A stretch of DNA of 64,000 bases from Acanthopleura granulata (GCA_016165875.1 JABBOT010000004.1:20180007-20244006), one strand, 5' to 3'; counted from the first letter of the stretch, positions 38,301-50,225 are shown. Notes: a model not told the origin generated them from the sequence alone. A program made the numbers and translations.

Positions 38301-40598
38301 ATGGATAGAAAGGTCCTGAATTTAACATTTCAATCACTGATATTCCAACTTCTTTCGTGCAGAAATATCCAATGGCTGTTGTTGGTACAGCTGGGCGTGG
38401 ACTTATAATCTACCAGCTGGAGAACCAGCCACAAGAGTTCAAGAGGATTGATTCACCTCTCAAGTATCAGGTACTAACACATATTCTTAGGAAATGATGG
38501 TATATGGAGGGTAAATGTAACTGTAGGTTTATTAAAGTAAGCAATTTTGAGTGAACTCTGCTGCCTTGTCATTGTGATAGCCTGTTAATACATATTTGGA
38601 GTAAGTACTTGAAAATTTCTGAAATTGAAATTCACCTGCAGGTACACAAATTCAGGCTTTAATCTCCCTCCACAAAGAATACAAAATTAGTACCTCACTA
38701 CATATTTTTATAGCATGTTATTTTTGTAATGCATTTTCCCATTTTATTTTAGCATCGCTGTGTCAGCATTTTTATGGACAAAAAGACAAACATGCCCACA
38801 GGATTTGCTCTTGGCAGCATTGAGGGGCGTGTTGCCATACACTATGTCAATCCTACAAACCCTAAAGACAATTTCACCTTCAAATGTCACAGATCAAATG
38901 GACAAACAGGAGGAATACAAGATATCTATGCTGTAAGTTTTTGTTGTAGTTGATTATCTTTTCCAAAACAGTCTGATAGTAACAAATTCATGTATCAAAG
39001 ATTTACTTTCCCCAGTCAAAAAATGTATGCTGTGGTAGCCATTGCCCTTGAAGCTGGCGCATCAACTGTAAAAGTGTGAATAGAAAGTTGTCAGAGTTAT
39101 TGATGTGGCAGTCAGTAAATTGCCTTGGAAGGAACAAAGTTACCAGTGGTACATGTACACATACTGATTGAGTAGCAACCTGAAATATTAAACTGTACTA
39201 TGTTTGCATTAGGCATAGAAACTTGAATTGTGTATTGTTAAGCCAGTATTGTGTTCACCTCACTGCTGTGTTGTGGAAGTGTGGTTGGTAAAACGAACCA
39301 CCGTGTTTAGCTTTTTTGTGTTTCACCTTATTTGTGTCTTTCAGGTGAATGACATAGCCTTCCATCCTGGTCATGGTACATTGGCCACTGTTGGCTCAGA
39401 TGGACGCTACAGCTTCTGGGACAAGGATGCTCGCACCAAACTTAAGACCTCTGATCAGTTTGACCAGTCCATATCAACCTGCTGTTTTAATTCCCAGGGG
39501 AACATCTTTGGTTTTGCCTCCAGCTATGATTGGTCAAAGGTAAGGTTATCAGTGCAAGTAGTGAGAATGTTCCTAATGTTTTGAATACCAGATGTCAACA
39601 TCTTTTACAACTCAGTGCAGTTTGGTTGCTATTGATTTGAGGACTTCAAAAGTATATGCTCTAAGGCTTGGCACACATGAGAGCTTAACACCCAGCTTGA
39701 TTTGAATTGTGTCAATTTCATAGCACATTTGTGCACAAAAGCGACACAACTCAACTGGAATTGTATCCGAGTGTTTACTTGTATACCGGGCAATTTTAAA
39801 GTCCGATGTCAATCAGAAACTTGGACCAATTGCACAAGTTGAGTTGTGCTGCCTCTCTAAGGTCTCATGTTTTCCGTGCTTAACACACCTGACATGAAAC
39901 TGTGAACACATGAGAATAATGCACTGTACAGCCTAAACAGCTGGAGAATCTATCTCGTAAGCTGTAGATCCAAGTCTAGTCCTTAGGCAGGTTAAGTGGT
40001 AACAGATATGATGTTTACCACAAATGATGACAGAGGCACTCTAGTTTGTAATGTGTAGGCTTTTGGATATGTCAACTCTGTTCATCCTTGTCTATAATTC
40101 ATGAAAGGAAAACGAATCCAAAACTGCACGCCTTTCCTCAACATCATGTTATCTTGGAACTACTATGCACTGAGGCTCCCCCTCCCTTCCCAAATAATAC
40201 ACAGACCTATCAACCTACATGCTGAATGACCTATTCCATCAGAAAAAAAATTCAACTGACCCATTTCAGCCTTGACAAGATGTCCATCTGTATGTCTGAC
40301 ATTGTTTTTATGTTAAATAACACCACTCCACTTGTACCACATGTATTTATTGTACATTTGGTGTATTTGGAAAGCTTTTAGCATTAATTAAATTATTATC
40401 ATTTTCTGGAAGAGGTTGTATTCAGGGTATTTTCATAGATAGCATAATATAAGAGAAACACACATTCTACCAGTATACTTTCACTGTATCTATTTGTTCT
40501 TGCAGGGCCATGAAGGATATGACCCCCAGAAAATGAAACCTCACATCTATGTGAAGTCCTGTTATGATGAACTGAAACCAAGTGCCAAGAAAAGTTGA
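32345..40598 (+). CDS. RAE1: RAE1, WD40 mRNA export factor
   Basis: Ten coding exons: 32345-32437, 33584-33679, 34263-34355, 34579-34665, 34849-34935, 35455-35526, 38363-38470, 38753-38932, 39345-39539, 40506-40598. Every exon is a multiple of three, all introns are phase 0 and GT/AG; 1104 nt gives 367 aa (human 368). RAE1 is a seven-bladed beta-propeller that binds the GLEBS motif of NUP98 and BUB1, working in mRNA export at the nuclear pore and in spindle assembly. The N-terminus ([11 protein letters not shown]) is glycine-rich as in orthologues. WD-type repeat ends visible: GSWDNNVRCWEI (58-69), TAKMWDL (107-113), [12 protein letters not shown] (145-156), [12 protein letters not shown] (289-300). 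The start is the first ATG after the acceptor at 32338. All-phase-0 structure means exon skipping would keep the frame. Confidence 0.97.
32905..33110 (+). repeat. SINE family A copy with shortened head (RAE1 intron)
   Basis: A short head, CCTAGTGGTTACTCTGATC, joins directly to CTGGCTTCCTCTCTGG, GGGAGGGTCTGCCAGCAACC, a body ending CCTGCCATAATGCTGTCATG, and the tail TATTGAGTATGGTGTAAAAC with CACCAATCAAATAAAGAAAG. The B-box region is deleted relative to the full copies. Confidence 0.85.
33255..33360 (+). repeat. Very decayed SINE family A tail (RAE1 intron)
   Basis: GGTTTCCTCCACCAAAGG, then GTGAAGTATTCCTGAAAATG and GTAAGATCGCAGTCAAATG follow the order of the family A 3' end (GTTTCCTCCCACC, GTGAAATATTCTTGAG, GTAAAACACCAATCAAAT). 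Many mismatches make this tentative. Confidence 0.4.
34045..34205 (+). repeat. 3'-truncated SINE family A next to a RAE1 splice acceptor
   Basis: CTCTCACCAATGCGATCGCTGG, a diverged linker, CGTCCTCTCTTGTCATATG and GGGAAGGTTTGCCAGCAACC are the middle of family A. It stops at about 34205, only 58 bases before RAE1 exon 3 (34263). The tail is absent, so it was truncated or overwritten. Confidence 0.7.
35833..36225 (+). repeat. Higher-order minisatellite, 64 bp = 4 x 16 bp (RAE1 intron 6)
   Basis: From 35893 the sequence divides into 16-bp subunits of four types in fixed order: CTCTTGTGGTTCACTG, CCTTTGTGATTCACGG, CCCTTGTGGTTCATTG and CCCGTGTAAATAACTG. The set repeats at 35893, 35957, 36021 and 36085, exactly 64 bp apart, then at 36153 after a 4-bp insertion (GATA). 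The edges (35833-35892 and 36153-36225) hold irregular subunits. One more isolated unit lies near 36335-36360. Confidence 0.92.
38032..38049 (+). repeat. Poly(C)18 tract (RAE1 intron 6)
   Basis: Eighteen consecutive C residues are followed by AAAAG. Length is likely variable and error-prone in sequencing. Confidence 0.9.
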
Positions 40599-41180
40599 AT
40601 CTCTTTGAATCAAAAGAGGATTTTCACTGTTCATAAGCACAATACAGGCGCGTTGATATAGAATTTTAACACCCTGCCTGTAAATCGCATCATGGATACA
40701 ATGTATCTGTGGTTTTTATTTGCATTTACTGAATGCATCGCAATGGAGAAGTCACTGAGGCTGCTTTGACTGACAGTAAAATTTGAAGTGTGATGTTCGT
40801 TTTTGGGCTGTACATGTTTAAATTTAGAGCAGTTGGGAATTGTCATGTACAGACCTACATGTATGTGGAATTATGGGGGCCATAAAGTGCATTTTATGTT
40901 GAAGTCTTAAATTTTAAGTTCAAAAAGGGCTTATGGAAGCAGTTCCTCTGCTTTTGTAATAGCGTCAGGCATGTTCATACCATGTGGAAAGTTTTGGATG
41001 TATGTTCTACACCACTTTTTATTTCTGAGGAGACATGACTTCCAAGGCCTCAGCGGGTTGTGGGGAAAAGGGCAAGGGGTTTTGGGATTGCAGGGTTATT
41101 GTTGTATATAGTGCTGTGTTAAATGACTAAGCATCTTTTCATGTAATTTTTTCCAATAAACCATAAGAGACAGCATGAAG
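40599..41180 (+). terminator. RAE1 3' UTR with poly(A) signal
   Basis: After the TGA ending at 40598, about 560 bases carry no open frame of note and reach AATAAA at 41155-41160. This hexamer is the first canonical signal downstream, giving a plausible mRNA end near 41175-41185. The cleavage site is inferred. Confidence 0.5.
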
Positions 41181-43699
41181 TTGTTCCAGTGAGAGTTTTT
41201 AAGGGATTTACAGTTTTTACCAACAAAAGCGTGGTGACCACCAAATAAGCATAAATGACTTAAAATTTTGCAAAAATGCATTTTAGAGGCAAATAAATGC
41301 CATAAAATATTACTTTTGAAGCAGAAACTTACATTTTTCCACAAGGACATCGCCCTGCCTTCTCAGTGGACTTCAAAATAACTTTCTACAATCAACACAA
41401 CTCTCAATCTAGAAAATAATCATCTTTGTCATGGGCGAAATTTTAGGTCAATTAGGGTGAGCCTTGGTCTGGCAGTGGAATACTGTGACAAATGTACCTG
41501 CTAGAAAACAGTCCTGTTGTTGCAGTATACATTATGCATGCATTAAGTAGTGCCCGTCTCGGCCAGCAGTTTATCACCCAGATATACCTTTTGCAACTTG
41601 ACTTTGCTAAGGGCTGGATTTGGTGTTGTCCTTGGATGGGTTCAGTGAAGTCTGTTTTCCAGGAATGCAATATGTCTATGACTTATAAGATCTGGTGTCA
41701 GTGTTTTCATTTCTCATGGAAGTTATGAAATGAGTTGAAGAAATTTTGCAACATATGGAATATGTCCTTCAACGAATTTCATAACTTTCATATAAAATGA
41801 CCACCAGTGTGGGATTCTATTTATCACTTAGCTGACACAACTAAAAGAAGAAGAAAAAAACCGAACAGTGTAAGATAAAGCTGACATTATCCAAAAGCAA
41901 ACAAGTTGCAGATCAGTGCAAATCATTGCAGGCCATTGCACTGCAAACTTCTAAAAAATTCTGCAAAGAAAAATGATGTGAAACACGATGCTCGGGAAGG
42001 GATGATTTGTGTCATGAGAACGTCACTGTGAGCGTAGATGGTGAAATGTACACACTATATATTTCCCGAAAACAACGTTTTAATACCATAGATTTTGAAA
42101 ACAGACGTCTGTTCATGGCTTCTTACAGATGTATTGCGTCGGGAATGATGATGGACTGTATTTAGTGAAAACTGGAGGCATTAAAATTGCTATTTAAAGT
42201 TGAGAACAGAGCGATGTTGTAGCACGCGTGATTTCAAATTGAAAACCTAGAGCTTGTTCCAGGTGCATGGCCTGCAGAAACAGTTAAATTGAAGACCTGA
42301 GAAACATTACTCTGCAGAGAGTGTTTTGCTGTTTCTGTTTGATTTTCTGCATGTTACTTTCGCATGCTCTCCAGCACATTGCAATTTCCTCACATCTAAC
42401 CCAAGGCGATGATGTGAAAAGAAGTCCACTACAGCGTAAAAAGTGAGTGTAAATACAAACATATTTTTTGGGCGTGATCTTTTCTTTTTTTTACTCCATG
42501 TTACAGCCACCGGGTCTCTCCGTCTTAAGTATAGGTTTTCTAACACGGACTTCTTCGACTCGAATTTTCGAAGCGGTTCAGTGGGTTCAAAGTGTCTTTT
42601 CAAAGCAATTGAGCTTATTATACAACATTCATCAAAGAAAGGATGGATTGGACTGAACAGGTTGACTATGGTGGATGGTATGTTGAGCCTGTAGACAAAT
42701 TTCCGATGTATAATATGTCAACACGGAGCCATGTGTGCACGTGATACTTGAAATGGGCAGTTTATGGGATATAACTTTGACGTCTAGAAGAGAATCGGTT
42801 TTGGCCAACGAGGTTGCGTGTTTAACTTCGTCTGGATTTGATCTGCCTGCTGTATTTTAATTACAATGAAACGTGGTTTGGTTGAAAGTGGGCGTTGGCT
42901 TTTGTAGAGATTGTACAAGAAACGATACTGTAATCCCGAATTTCAGAGTTGCTTCCCATTGTATGATATTGCTTGTTGTTTGTGGCCCCTCTCTCATCCT
43001 CATATCATTCTTCCCCAGTCTTGATTGGACACTGCTTGCAATGAGCTAGGGTGCTTAATATGAGGTCCAAAACAATTAAAAATATGCCAACCCAAGTACA
43101 TGAGAACTAAATGGTTAAGGGCTTTTATAAAATAAATATATAGTGTCAGTAACTGTTCTGGTTGGTGATTCTAAAGAAGTCAAATAGGGTTGTAATATTA
43201 GATGATTTTACCCGTCGGTCTAGTTGGTCCATCAATAAATGGCAGATATAATTACTCTGGTCAAGAAACACGCAGTATTATCTTTATGGTTAAACATGAA
43301 ACAAAGTGTTAGTGATTTCTGAAAAACGTCTCAATATGTAGTCGTAGGTAACGATGTTTGGTATCGATATTTTCCTGCCTGATAGTATAAAAGTATAAAA
43401 TTCATAAGGATTCAGCCATCAACCTTTCTTCTAAGATCAAGTTACAGCCCATCCTCTTCAGACTAATGGCTGTCTTTGTAATTAGCCTCTTTGAAATGAC
43501 TCGCTCAGGTGTGCCTTTCATTCTAGATCCTTGAATTTTCATGTAATAATACCGCTAGAAGCGGAAAAAGCCGATAAATCAGCGCAGAACGCCCGGTATT
43601 GCCCAGATTGTCAGCGATGTTTCAATGGTCAAGTGCCATTTATGTTTCCTGGTGTAGGCAACATGCTCCTCAGATCCAGACATGTAGAATTAACATAAC
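41181..43699. other. Intergenic stretch, no gene recognised
   Basis: Contains dispersed repeat D copy 1 (41250-41460). The overlapping opposite-strand open frames near 42.3-42.7 kb show no family features and no consistent splice context. A serine- and phenylalanine-rich plus frame at 42443-42694 is likewise unsupported. Confidence 0.5.
41250..41460 (+). repeat. Dispersed repeat D, copy 1
   Basis: Shares ordered blocks with 46009-46205 and, less well, with 61170-61340. The blocks are AAAATTTTGC, TTTTAGAGGCAAATAAATG, ATAAAATATTA, ACTTACATTTTTC and GTCATGGGCGAAATTTTAG. All three copies share orientation. No coding capacity or terminal repeat was identified; the ends are approximate. Confidence 0.65.
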
Positions 43700-44790
43700 A
43701 GGTGTAATTAATACGTCTTATACAGAGCGGTGATATGCACAGGCGACAGAGATGGATATAGGTCTTTTGCACAGCCCGCTGCCGGTGGGGGTGTTTATTT
43801 AACACGTCTTATAGGAGGTGATATCTATATACAGGCCGTAGAAATGCATATACATGCACTGACGTATGCGTCGAGCAGAGCAGGTAGCCTATCCTTCACA
43901 GTGGATTTACGAGATCTTTGGGGAGATACGTGAGAGGGCAGAGCGCATATTGCATCGTCGAGAGCATATTTAAGTGACCTTTTGGAAGATACGGGGATGG
44001 GTAGAGCTGGTAGTGTATCGTGGTATTTCTGTCCACCGAGTGTTTATGTGACCTGGGATATATGGGGGTTGGGAGAGTTGATAGTGCACGTATCGTGGCA
44101 TTTCTATTCCCACTTGTTTACGTAGCCTTCTGGGAGATACGGGGGGGGGGGGGGGCGCAGAGCTTGTAGTGTATTGTGGTATTTCTTTCACAGCGTGTTT
44201 ACGTGATCTTCAGGGAGATACGAAGGTGAGCTGAACTGATGGTGTATCGCAGTGTTTTCCCCATAGCGTGTTTAGGTGACCTGGGGGATACGGGGTTGGG
44301 TAGAGCTGGTAGTGTATCTTGGTATTGCTATTCCCACTTATTTACGTTGCCTTCTTGGAGATACGGGGTGGGGTGGGGGTGCGCAGAACTGGTAGTGTAT
44401 TGTAGTACTATTTCTGTTCACAGCGTGTTTACGTGACCTGGGAGGTGTTGGCAGAGTTTATAGCAATATATCGGCGGGGTGGGACGGGTGGCAGAGCTGT
44501 AATGTATGGTGGCTTGTGTAACCAAGGCGAGTTGCGATACAGTGGCGTCCATAGCTCGACCTTTATCGTGGCATCTGCAGCGCATTTATATTCTGGGTAG
44601 TATGAGGAGTGTTGAGATAGTGGGATATAGCTATGTTATGGCCCTCTGGTCTGGGCACCTCTGAGTGTGCTAATTCTCTACAGAGTGTGTATTTTTTGTA
44701 TGGTGTTGCGGGAGATATTAGGGACGGACTCACCCGGAAGTGTAGTGTGCTATTGCTGCCCACAGAGTACATGTATGTTTACGACTCCTT
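43700..44790 (+). repeat. G-rich degenerate tandem array, period about 75 bp
   Basis: A unit of the form TTTACGTGACCT, GGGAGATACGGGG, GGGTAGAGCTGGTAGTGTAT, then GTGGTATTTCTGTTCACAGC recurs with starts near 43908, 43968, 44041, 44117, 44194, 44266, 44337 and 44423. Spacing is 60-86 bp, mostly 71-77. More diverged copies extend to about 44790, and two copies of ACGTCTTATA..GGTGATAT (43711 and 43803) may be its left edge. A G15 run sits at 44141-44155. Open frames here are products of the repeat. Confidence 0.8.
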
Positions 44791-46008
44791 GGAGATATGG
44801 ACATTTTTTTAGTCTGAACTTCCGATAGTTTTTAGGAGATGATCAGAGCTTAACATGGTGGATCTGTCCTATTTCAGACAATAATGGGGACGAAGGCAGA
44901 ATTCAGCATGATGTATTTTTGTGTAAATGGCATTTTCGTTTCTGCCTTAATTACTAGAGATAGACAAAGCTATAGGCATTTACCATGGTATTTTTTTCCA
45001 GTTTGCATTTGCGCATTTAAATTCCCGTCGACCATATCAAGGGACATGCTCTAGATACATCACCTTTGTCCAGGTCGAGTCTGTACACGGTAATAAAGTT
45101 AATACGTTACTTGATTTCTTTCCATCGACTTTGCCCAACACCTACTCCGATAATTGGTCACTGGTGTATTTCATCTAGCTAGCCACTCACCTGTGCAGCC
45201 TCCAGCTACCATAGCCTTAGATCATGTGATACATGTGCGTATGGCCAAACATGGCAACAGAATTACACATTAAAAAGCACAATACACTTACCTTCCTAAT
45301 ACACGATTTTGTTAAGAGTAAAACAATGAATGCTCGAGTATAAAACACTTACTATGGTTCTTATGATGAATTACAGTATTGTAGGCTGCCTTTAAATATG
45401 AAGCGCACAATTTATCGTTTTCTTAAACAAAAAGAAGAAACAGATCTTGAGGTCATCAAACAATAACTAGGATTTTCAACGGCACTAAGTTTATACAGGC
45501 ATTTATACATTTTTTGAAAATGATATGTCAACCCTCGTTAGTCCATTACGTCATTTAAAAGGAAGGATCGGCTGTGGATTCAAGAAGAATTTCTGATATA
45601 TCACACGCTGAAGGTTGATGGTTTGACTCTGCTTCCTCCCAAACCCTCATGAACTCGACTGCTGCAGTAGAAATGTAAGCTTTAGGATGGAGTCTGGCCC
45701 TTTTGCATGATCATACCTTCGTGTAGTCGCTTAGCCTTAAGAACTGTTTGTCTACATCTTACTGTCCAGAGATTACACAGCGAATTGTCCCTGGTGGCCG
45801 TTATCCGAATGTGATTAGCCTGCCTATTGTCACAAAATGCCTCGGGGGTTATCTCGGTTGTTCTTGGGAACCTGCAGGATTTCTGAGACACTTAAGTCAT
45901 ATCTATTTCAAATCCGACTTACAGAAGTACTTTAGTCGACTAGCAGAATTCGCTTTTGGACAAAATGGCCTGTAGCATCGATAGGAGAACGACTATTAGC
46001 TTACTGTA

Positions 46009-46205
46009 AATGATCCAAAATTTTGCCCAGAAAGGTGCATTTTGGAGGCAAATAAATGTCATAAAGCATTATTTAAGGTGCTGAAAGTTACAGTAGGTCG
46101 TTGGATATCATCTTGCCTTAGAATCAAACCTAAAGACAATTTACCCAGAATCGTTAAAAATGAGCTACTTAGTCATGGACGAAATATTAGATCATTTAAG
46201 GTACC
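46009..46205 (+). repeat. Dispersed repeat D, copy 2
   Basis: Blocks: CAAAATTTTGCCCAGAAAGG, TTTTGGAGGCAAATAAATG, ATAAAGCATTA, AAAGTTACAG and GTCATGGACGAAATATTAG, in the order found at 41250-41460. The similarity spans about 200 bp with small indels. An open frame over it (46042-46281) is incidental. Confidence 0.65.
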
Positions 46206-47087
46206 TGTGGGCTTGCCTTCAATCCATGTTACGGCCAACATATCGGACAGCCAAGTCGAAGATTTGTTATCCTTGGGTTAGACTGAGAAAGGGATGTGAG
46301 AGGCCGATTAAATCTTAAGTAGAGTTAGCCCTTACCTCGGCATGCCAAAATATGCACAACAGTGGTTGTCATACCTTTGTCACTAGTATTTCTTCAAAGG
46401 TTGTCTCCTTTGTTCCTACTTGGGCTATCCCAATATGTAAAAAAAATAACTGGCATGAATATAGTGTAATAGGAAGTGTTCATCCCAAGGCAGTTTTTCG
46501 GCGACATTTAAATTCAGCAAACTACCTGCACATGACAACCACGCACATCTCCTTCGGAATCTTTTCAACAGAGGCTGAGAGAGGTTAGCTTAATGTTATT
46601 GTAGGCCTGTACACGATTTGATTCCGTTCACACAGGAAACTAGAAATTTGTTCATATCAAATTCGGTATGAACCGTGTATGGAATGACTCGTGTGGTGAG
46701 CTATTCCGAGCTCAGCATACTATCTGCAGAGAATGATACTATTGCTCACAAAATGGATTTGCTCGGTTGCCATGGGAGTTAAGATGATCTGTCAGCTATG
46801 GGATGATCGGATTGACGAATTAACTACCCCACTGACTTGGTGACAAGGTACGTTATTTTGGGATCGCTCTATCGGTCTGGAATTGTCAATGGCGATTTGT
46901 TGGGTAAGAGGTAAAAATTGCACCCAGTTGGGTTTCCGATTTGTTTTTCGTGTCGGTCTATTGATTTTGTTTCCCATACGCTCACACTTGTCGGGATTGC
47001 TGTCTTTAACTTCCTTAAAGTAGTGTTATGCCTTTGTTCAACGGCTGTTTGGCTAGTCACCACTTATCCTACACGGCAGATATACCA

Positions 47088-47155
47088 TAATGCTGGCGGA
47101 CGTCGTATAAGTGAAATATTCTTGAGTATGGCGTGAAACACCAATCAAATAAATG
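47088..47155 (+). repeat. SINE family A 3' fragment
   Basis: ATACCATAATGCTGGCGGAC, GTCGTATAAGTGAAATATTC, TTGAGTATGGCGTGAAACAC and CAATCAAATAAATGA give the last 68 bp of family A with few mismatches. The head and body are absent, so it is probably 5' truncated at insertion. Confidence 0.85.
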
Positions 47156-48030
47156 ACTACAGCAGATATCTTTTAGGCTTACAAACAATTGATCTTACAA
47201 TGTATGATAAATCGTACACGAATTTACAAACTGTTCAGCTTATCTTTGCTTAGTTTATTCCACAATGAATTGAAGGACAATATTCTAAGTCTTCCCAAGA
47301 ACTAAAGTGACATGTTACCTCTTCTGTAGGACTTGACATCTTGTATATCCTGTGTAAAAGCGTAGTCTGTGTAGGCATCACTATCTCCTCAGAGATTGTT
47401 TGTTTATTCACAGTGAGCAAGGTTTTGTTAATATACGGTTCTGAACTCAGCTCATTTTTCAGGTTACTAGTTGTTTTAGCATATTCTGAATTGTTGTAAA
47501 ATGTTCAAGTTGAGTTACTGAGTATAATTGTTCACTTTGTTCATATATTTATCTTTGAAGTAGGCGGATAATGTTTTGCGGACTAATTTTTACGTGACAT
47601 TTCCCTACGCTTCCAGCGCATTGTTGGGAGTCGGGAGTAGCGGGAGTCCCAAGTTAAATGTGAGATGTTTTTATAGAATTTTATTACTTTGGGATTAGTG
47701 CTCCTCAGACTATATTTCTAAAGTACACCAATTCTTTTTGACCATGCTGCTCACTAATTTTTACTACGGCCTGCACTGCGTGATGTGGAAGTGGGGATAG
47801 CCATACCCCAAACTATTCGATCCCTTGAGAACTTTTTGTCAGTTTTTATCATTCAGTGTAAATATTTGGTGCTTTTCAAACTTCAAGAAAAACTAGCTCA
47901 CATGAGCACAAAATCTGTTATATATATTTCTATGGTTACACTTTCCTGCCATTTTGTCTGGGAAATTAGTTCCCTAAATCTGACCAATCGGTAAAGCTAT
48001 GTCATGATTGCTTAACGTAGGTTACGTGAC

Positions 48031-48070
48031 CTATTTATACGTGGAGTATAAATAGAGGTACCTTCTCAGT
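48031..48070 (+). promoter_or_regulatory. TATA-box-like element within a perfect inverted repeat
   Basis: CTATTTATAC (48031-48040), GTGGA, GTATAAATAG (48046-48055) form a perfect 10-bp inverted repeat around a TATAAATAG box. TTCTCAGT follows at about 48064-48070, resembling an arthropod-type initiator, but only about 21 bases after the TATA start, closer than usual. No gene is recognised downstream on either strand, so a promoter function is only a guess. Confidence 0.3.
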
Positions 48071-50131
48071 ATTTGCGGATGACACACAGCATCTCAAACG
48101 GTGAACACATAACTATATAATAATACATCCTTCGGTGAATACCACTATATTCGGTGGTAAATAAATGGATGATTGGATATTATATGTAGATAAAATACCG
48201 TGGTTTAATATGGAGAAATGGGTTACTGAAAGTTGTGCCATCTCCCACCACACTCAGTACCAATCCTAATTCATCAAAACACATGTTATGTATGGGTGAT
48301 ACATCAGTGTAAGTGAAGTATATGGCAAATCCACTGTGACTGCCAATGTCTTTGTGCCAGAATAAAGAAGTATGTGTTACAGCCAATACTGACTTCTGTT
48401 AATTGATCTTGTGCTTGATCAGTGTGTTGGTTTGTGGTATAACTATGGACACTTCATGATGATTGATTGATGACCTGTATAACTGTGTGATTGGTGTTTA
48501 CAGTATGTATTATTGCATTTCATAACCTCTATACCCGCTTCAGGCGACTGTTAGCATTTCAAGCTATATCAAATTGTGAGCCATGAAAACGTGTCTTATG
48601 GGACACATTAAAAGGACAACCCTGGCAAATATCCTAGCCATCAGATAACGAACACACACGACACACGATTCGATACCGTAGGCGAGAAGAAATTTTAGAT
48701 TTTCTTTTCACAGTGCATCGAAGAGAAAAAACCTGGTGTGAGGCATGTTTTTTTTTATTTCCATCTTCCCTACCTGGTAACTTAAGCTCCCATTTTCCTA
48801 AGGTCAATGGGATCTCGAAATGGCTTCCGCTATACTTACGTACAACACTTGTGTTTTCAGCCTTGGAACTATCGTCTGGTCGGTCTTTGGTGTTGGGAAA
48901 GCTTTTGTCAACTCGTGGCGCCGGGGACCACAGGAGAGGAAATCGAAGCTTAACGGACGGTTGTGTCAACGCTAGCCCAGACACCGTCTAATTGACAGTC
49001 CAAGTATTTCATTAAAAATGTGATGACTAGAGCAAAACTAGTTTATAAGGCATCTGTTGGCAGATTCATCCGACATTCACAGCTAAGTTTCAAAGAGCTT
49101 TATATATAGGTTTCGTCTTGCAGCCAGATTAGTCTGATTCCACACTTCAATCACAGTATGTCCCAAGACCGGTGAAGCTGGCTCAAGAGCACCAGTATGT
49201 GGTCTGCTAATTTCCTCCCTTGTTCACAAATGCTAAAGATATCCAGACGATGCGCTATATGCAAATCCATGAAACAAATTATATATGGATCAGTTTATTG
49301 GCTGACCTTAGACAGGAGAACGCGAGCAGTGTTCAAATAGGGCTATTTACCCACACGCGTCCATAACGTGGTTTAAATATGGTTTGTCTAATCTCTTTCA
49401 TGCATCTGTAAAAATTTGGTATTGTGGAGAACCATCATCCAACTAACATAGGAAACAAATCCTTACGTTCTTTGAAAGTATAAAGCTATCATGATTTGGA
49501 CTGAATCCTACGGGCGCGGTAGTCATTTTACCATGAGGCGTATGTCTAAAATTGTTTTTTTTCCTTTGAGGTTTATAATCACCCTTGACACCAATGCGAT
49601 CATTTCACGACGGGCTATAGCATAGTTCGTAGGCTAGTTCAAACTTGTAAGATTGTATATACGTCTGAGGGAAAAAGAATCTTTGCAGAATCTCTGAGCG
49701 TGACATCGATCGACACTCTGCTTGCAGGAGTTGCTTCAATTTGAGGCCCAAGTGAGATACATTTATTTCGTGTTTGACCTTGATCAACATTGAGAATCAA
49801 ACCTGATTTAAATCACACGTATGCATTATCGACTTTTTCGTTCTTGGCGTCGCTGAAGGCGAGGGCTTCTCGTTTGCATTAATATTTTGTCCCTCTCTAT
49901 TTTAAAATCATTTGTTTTCTCCATTTATTTGACTGCTTTTTCCCACCTTCCTCAGCAACGTTTGACTTACACTTTAACGTTTGGTTTTATGTCTTACGAA
50001 AACCAGAGTGCCTATAGTGTGTTACTGTGTTACTAACTTTCCTTGTGTGACGTACAGATGTGCACACCAGAATAATGAGAGAGAAGTGATCTTCCACGAC
50101 GAATAGACAAAACAAACGGTCACATGAGCAT

Positions 50132-50225
50132 CGTTGATCACTTTTTGTCACCAGCACTTAGCCAGTGGATCTAGAAATTCTCCGTCCATGACCGGGTATG
50201 AACCCGCTACTAGTTTGTCTTAGCG
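50132..50225 (-). repeat. tRNA-derived SINE, family B, copy 2
   Basis: On the minus strand: CTAAGACAAACTAGTAGC, then the B-box-like GCGGGTTCATACCCGG, then TGGACGGAGAATTTCTAGAT, ending with GGTGACAAAAAGTGATCAAC. Block order and sequence match copy 1 at 28726-28829. The GGGTTCATACCC core is close to a tRNA T arm, which makes a tRNA origin likely; the A box is not clear. Confidence 0.7.

Noticed and set aside
46042..46281. 79-codon plus frame
   Set aside because: It coincides with dispersed repeat D copy 2.
48634..48991. Overlapping open frames of about 100 codons on both strands
   Set aside because: Both are open because stop codons happen to be rare in this slightly GC-richer patch; no motif on either strand.
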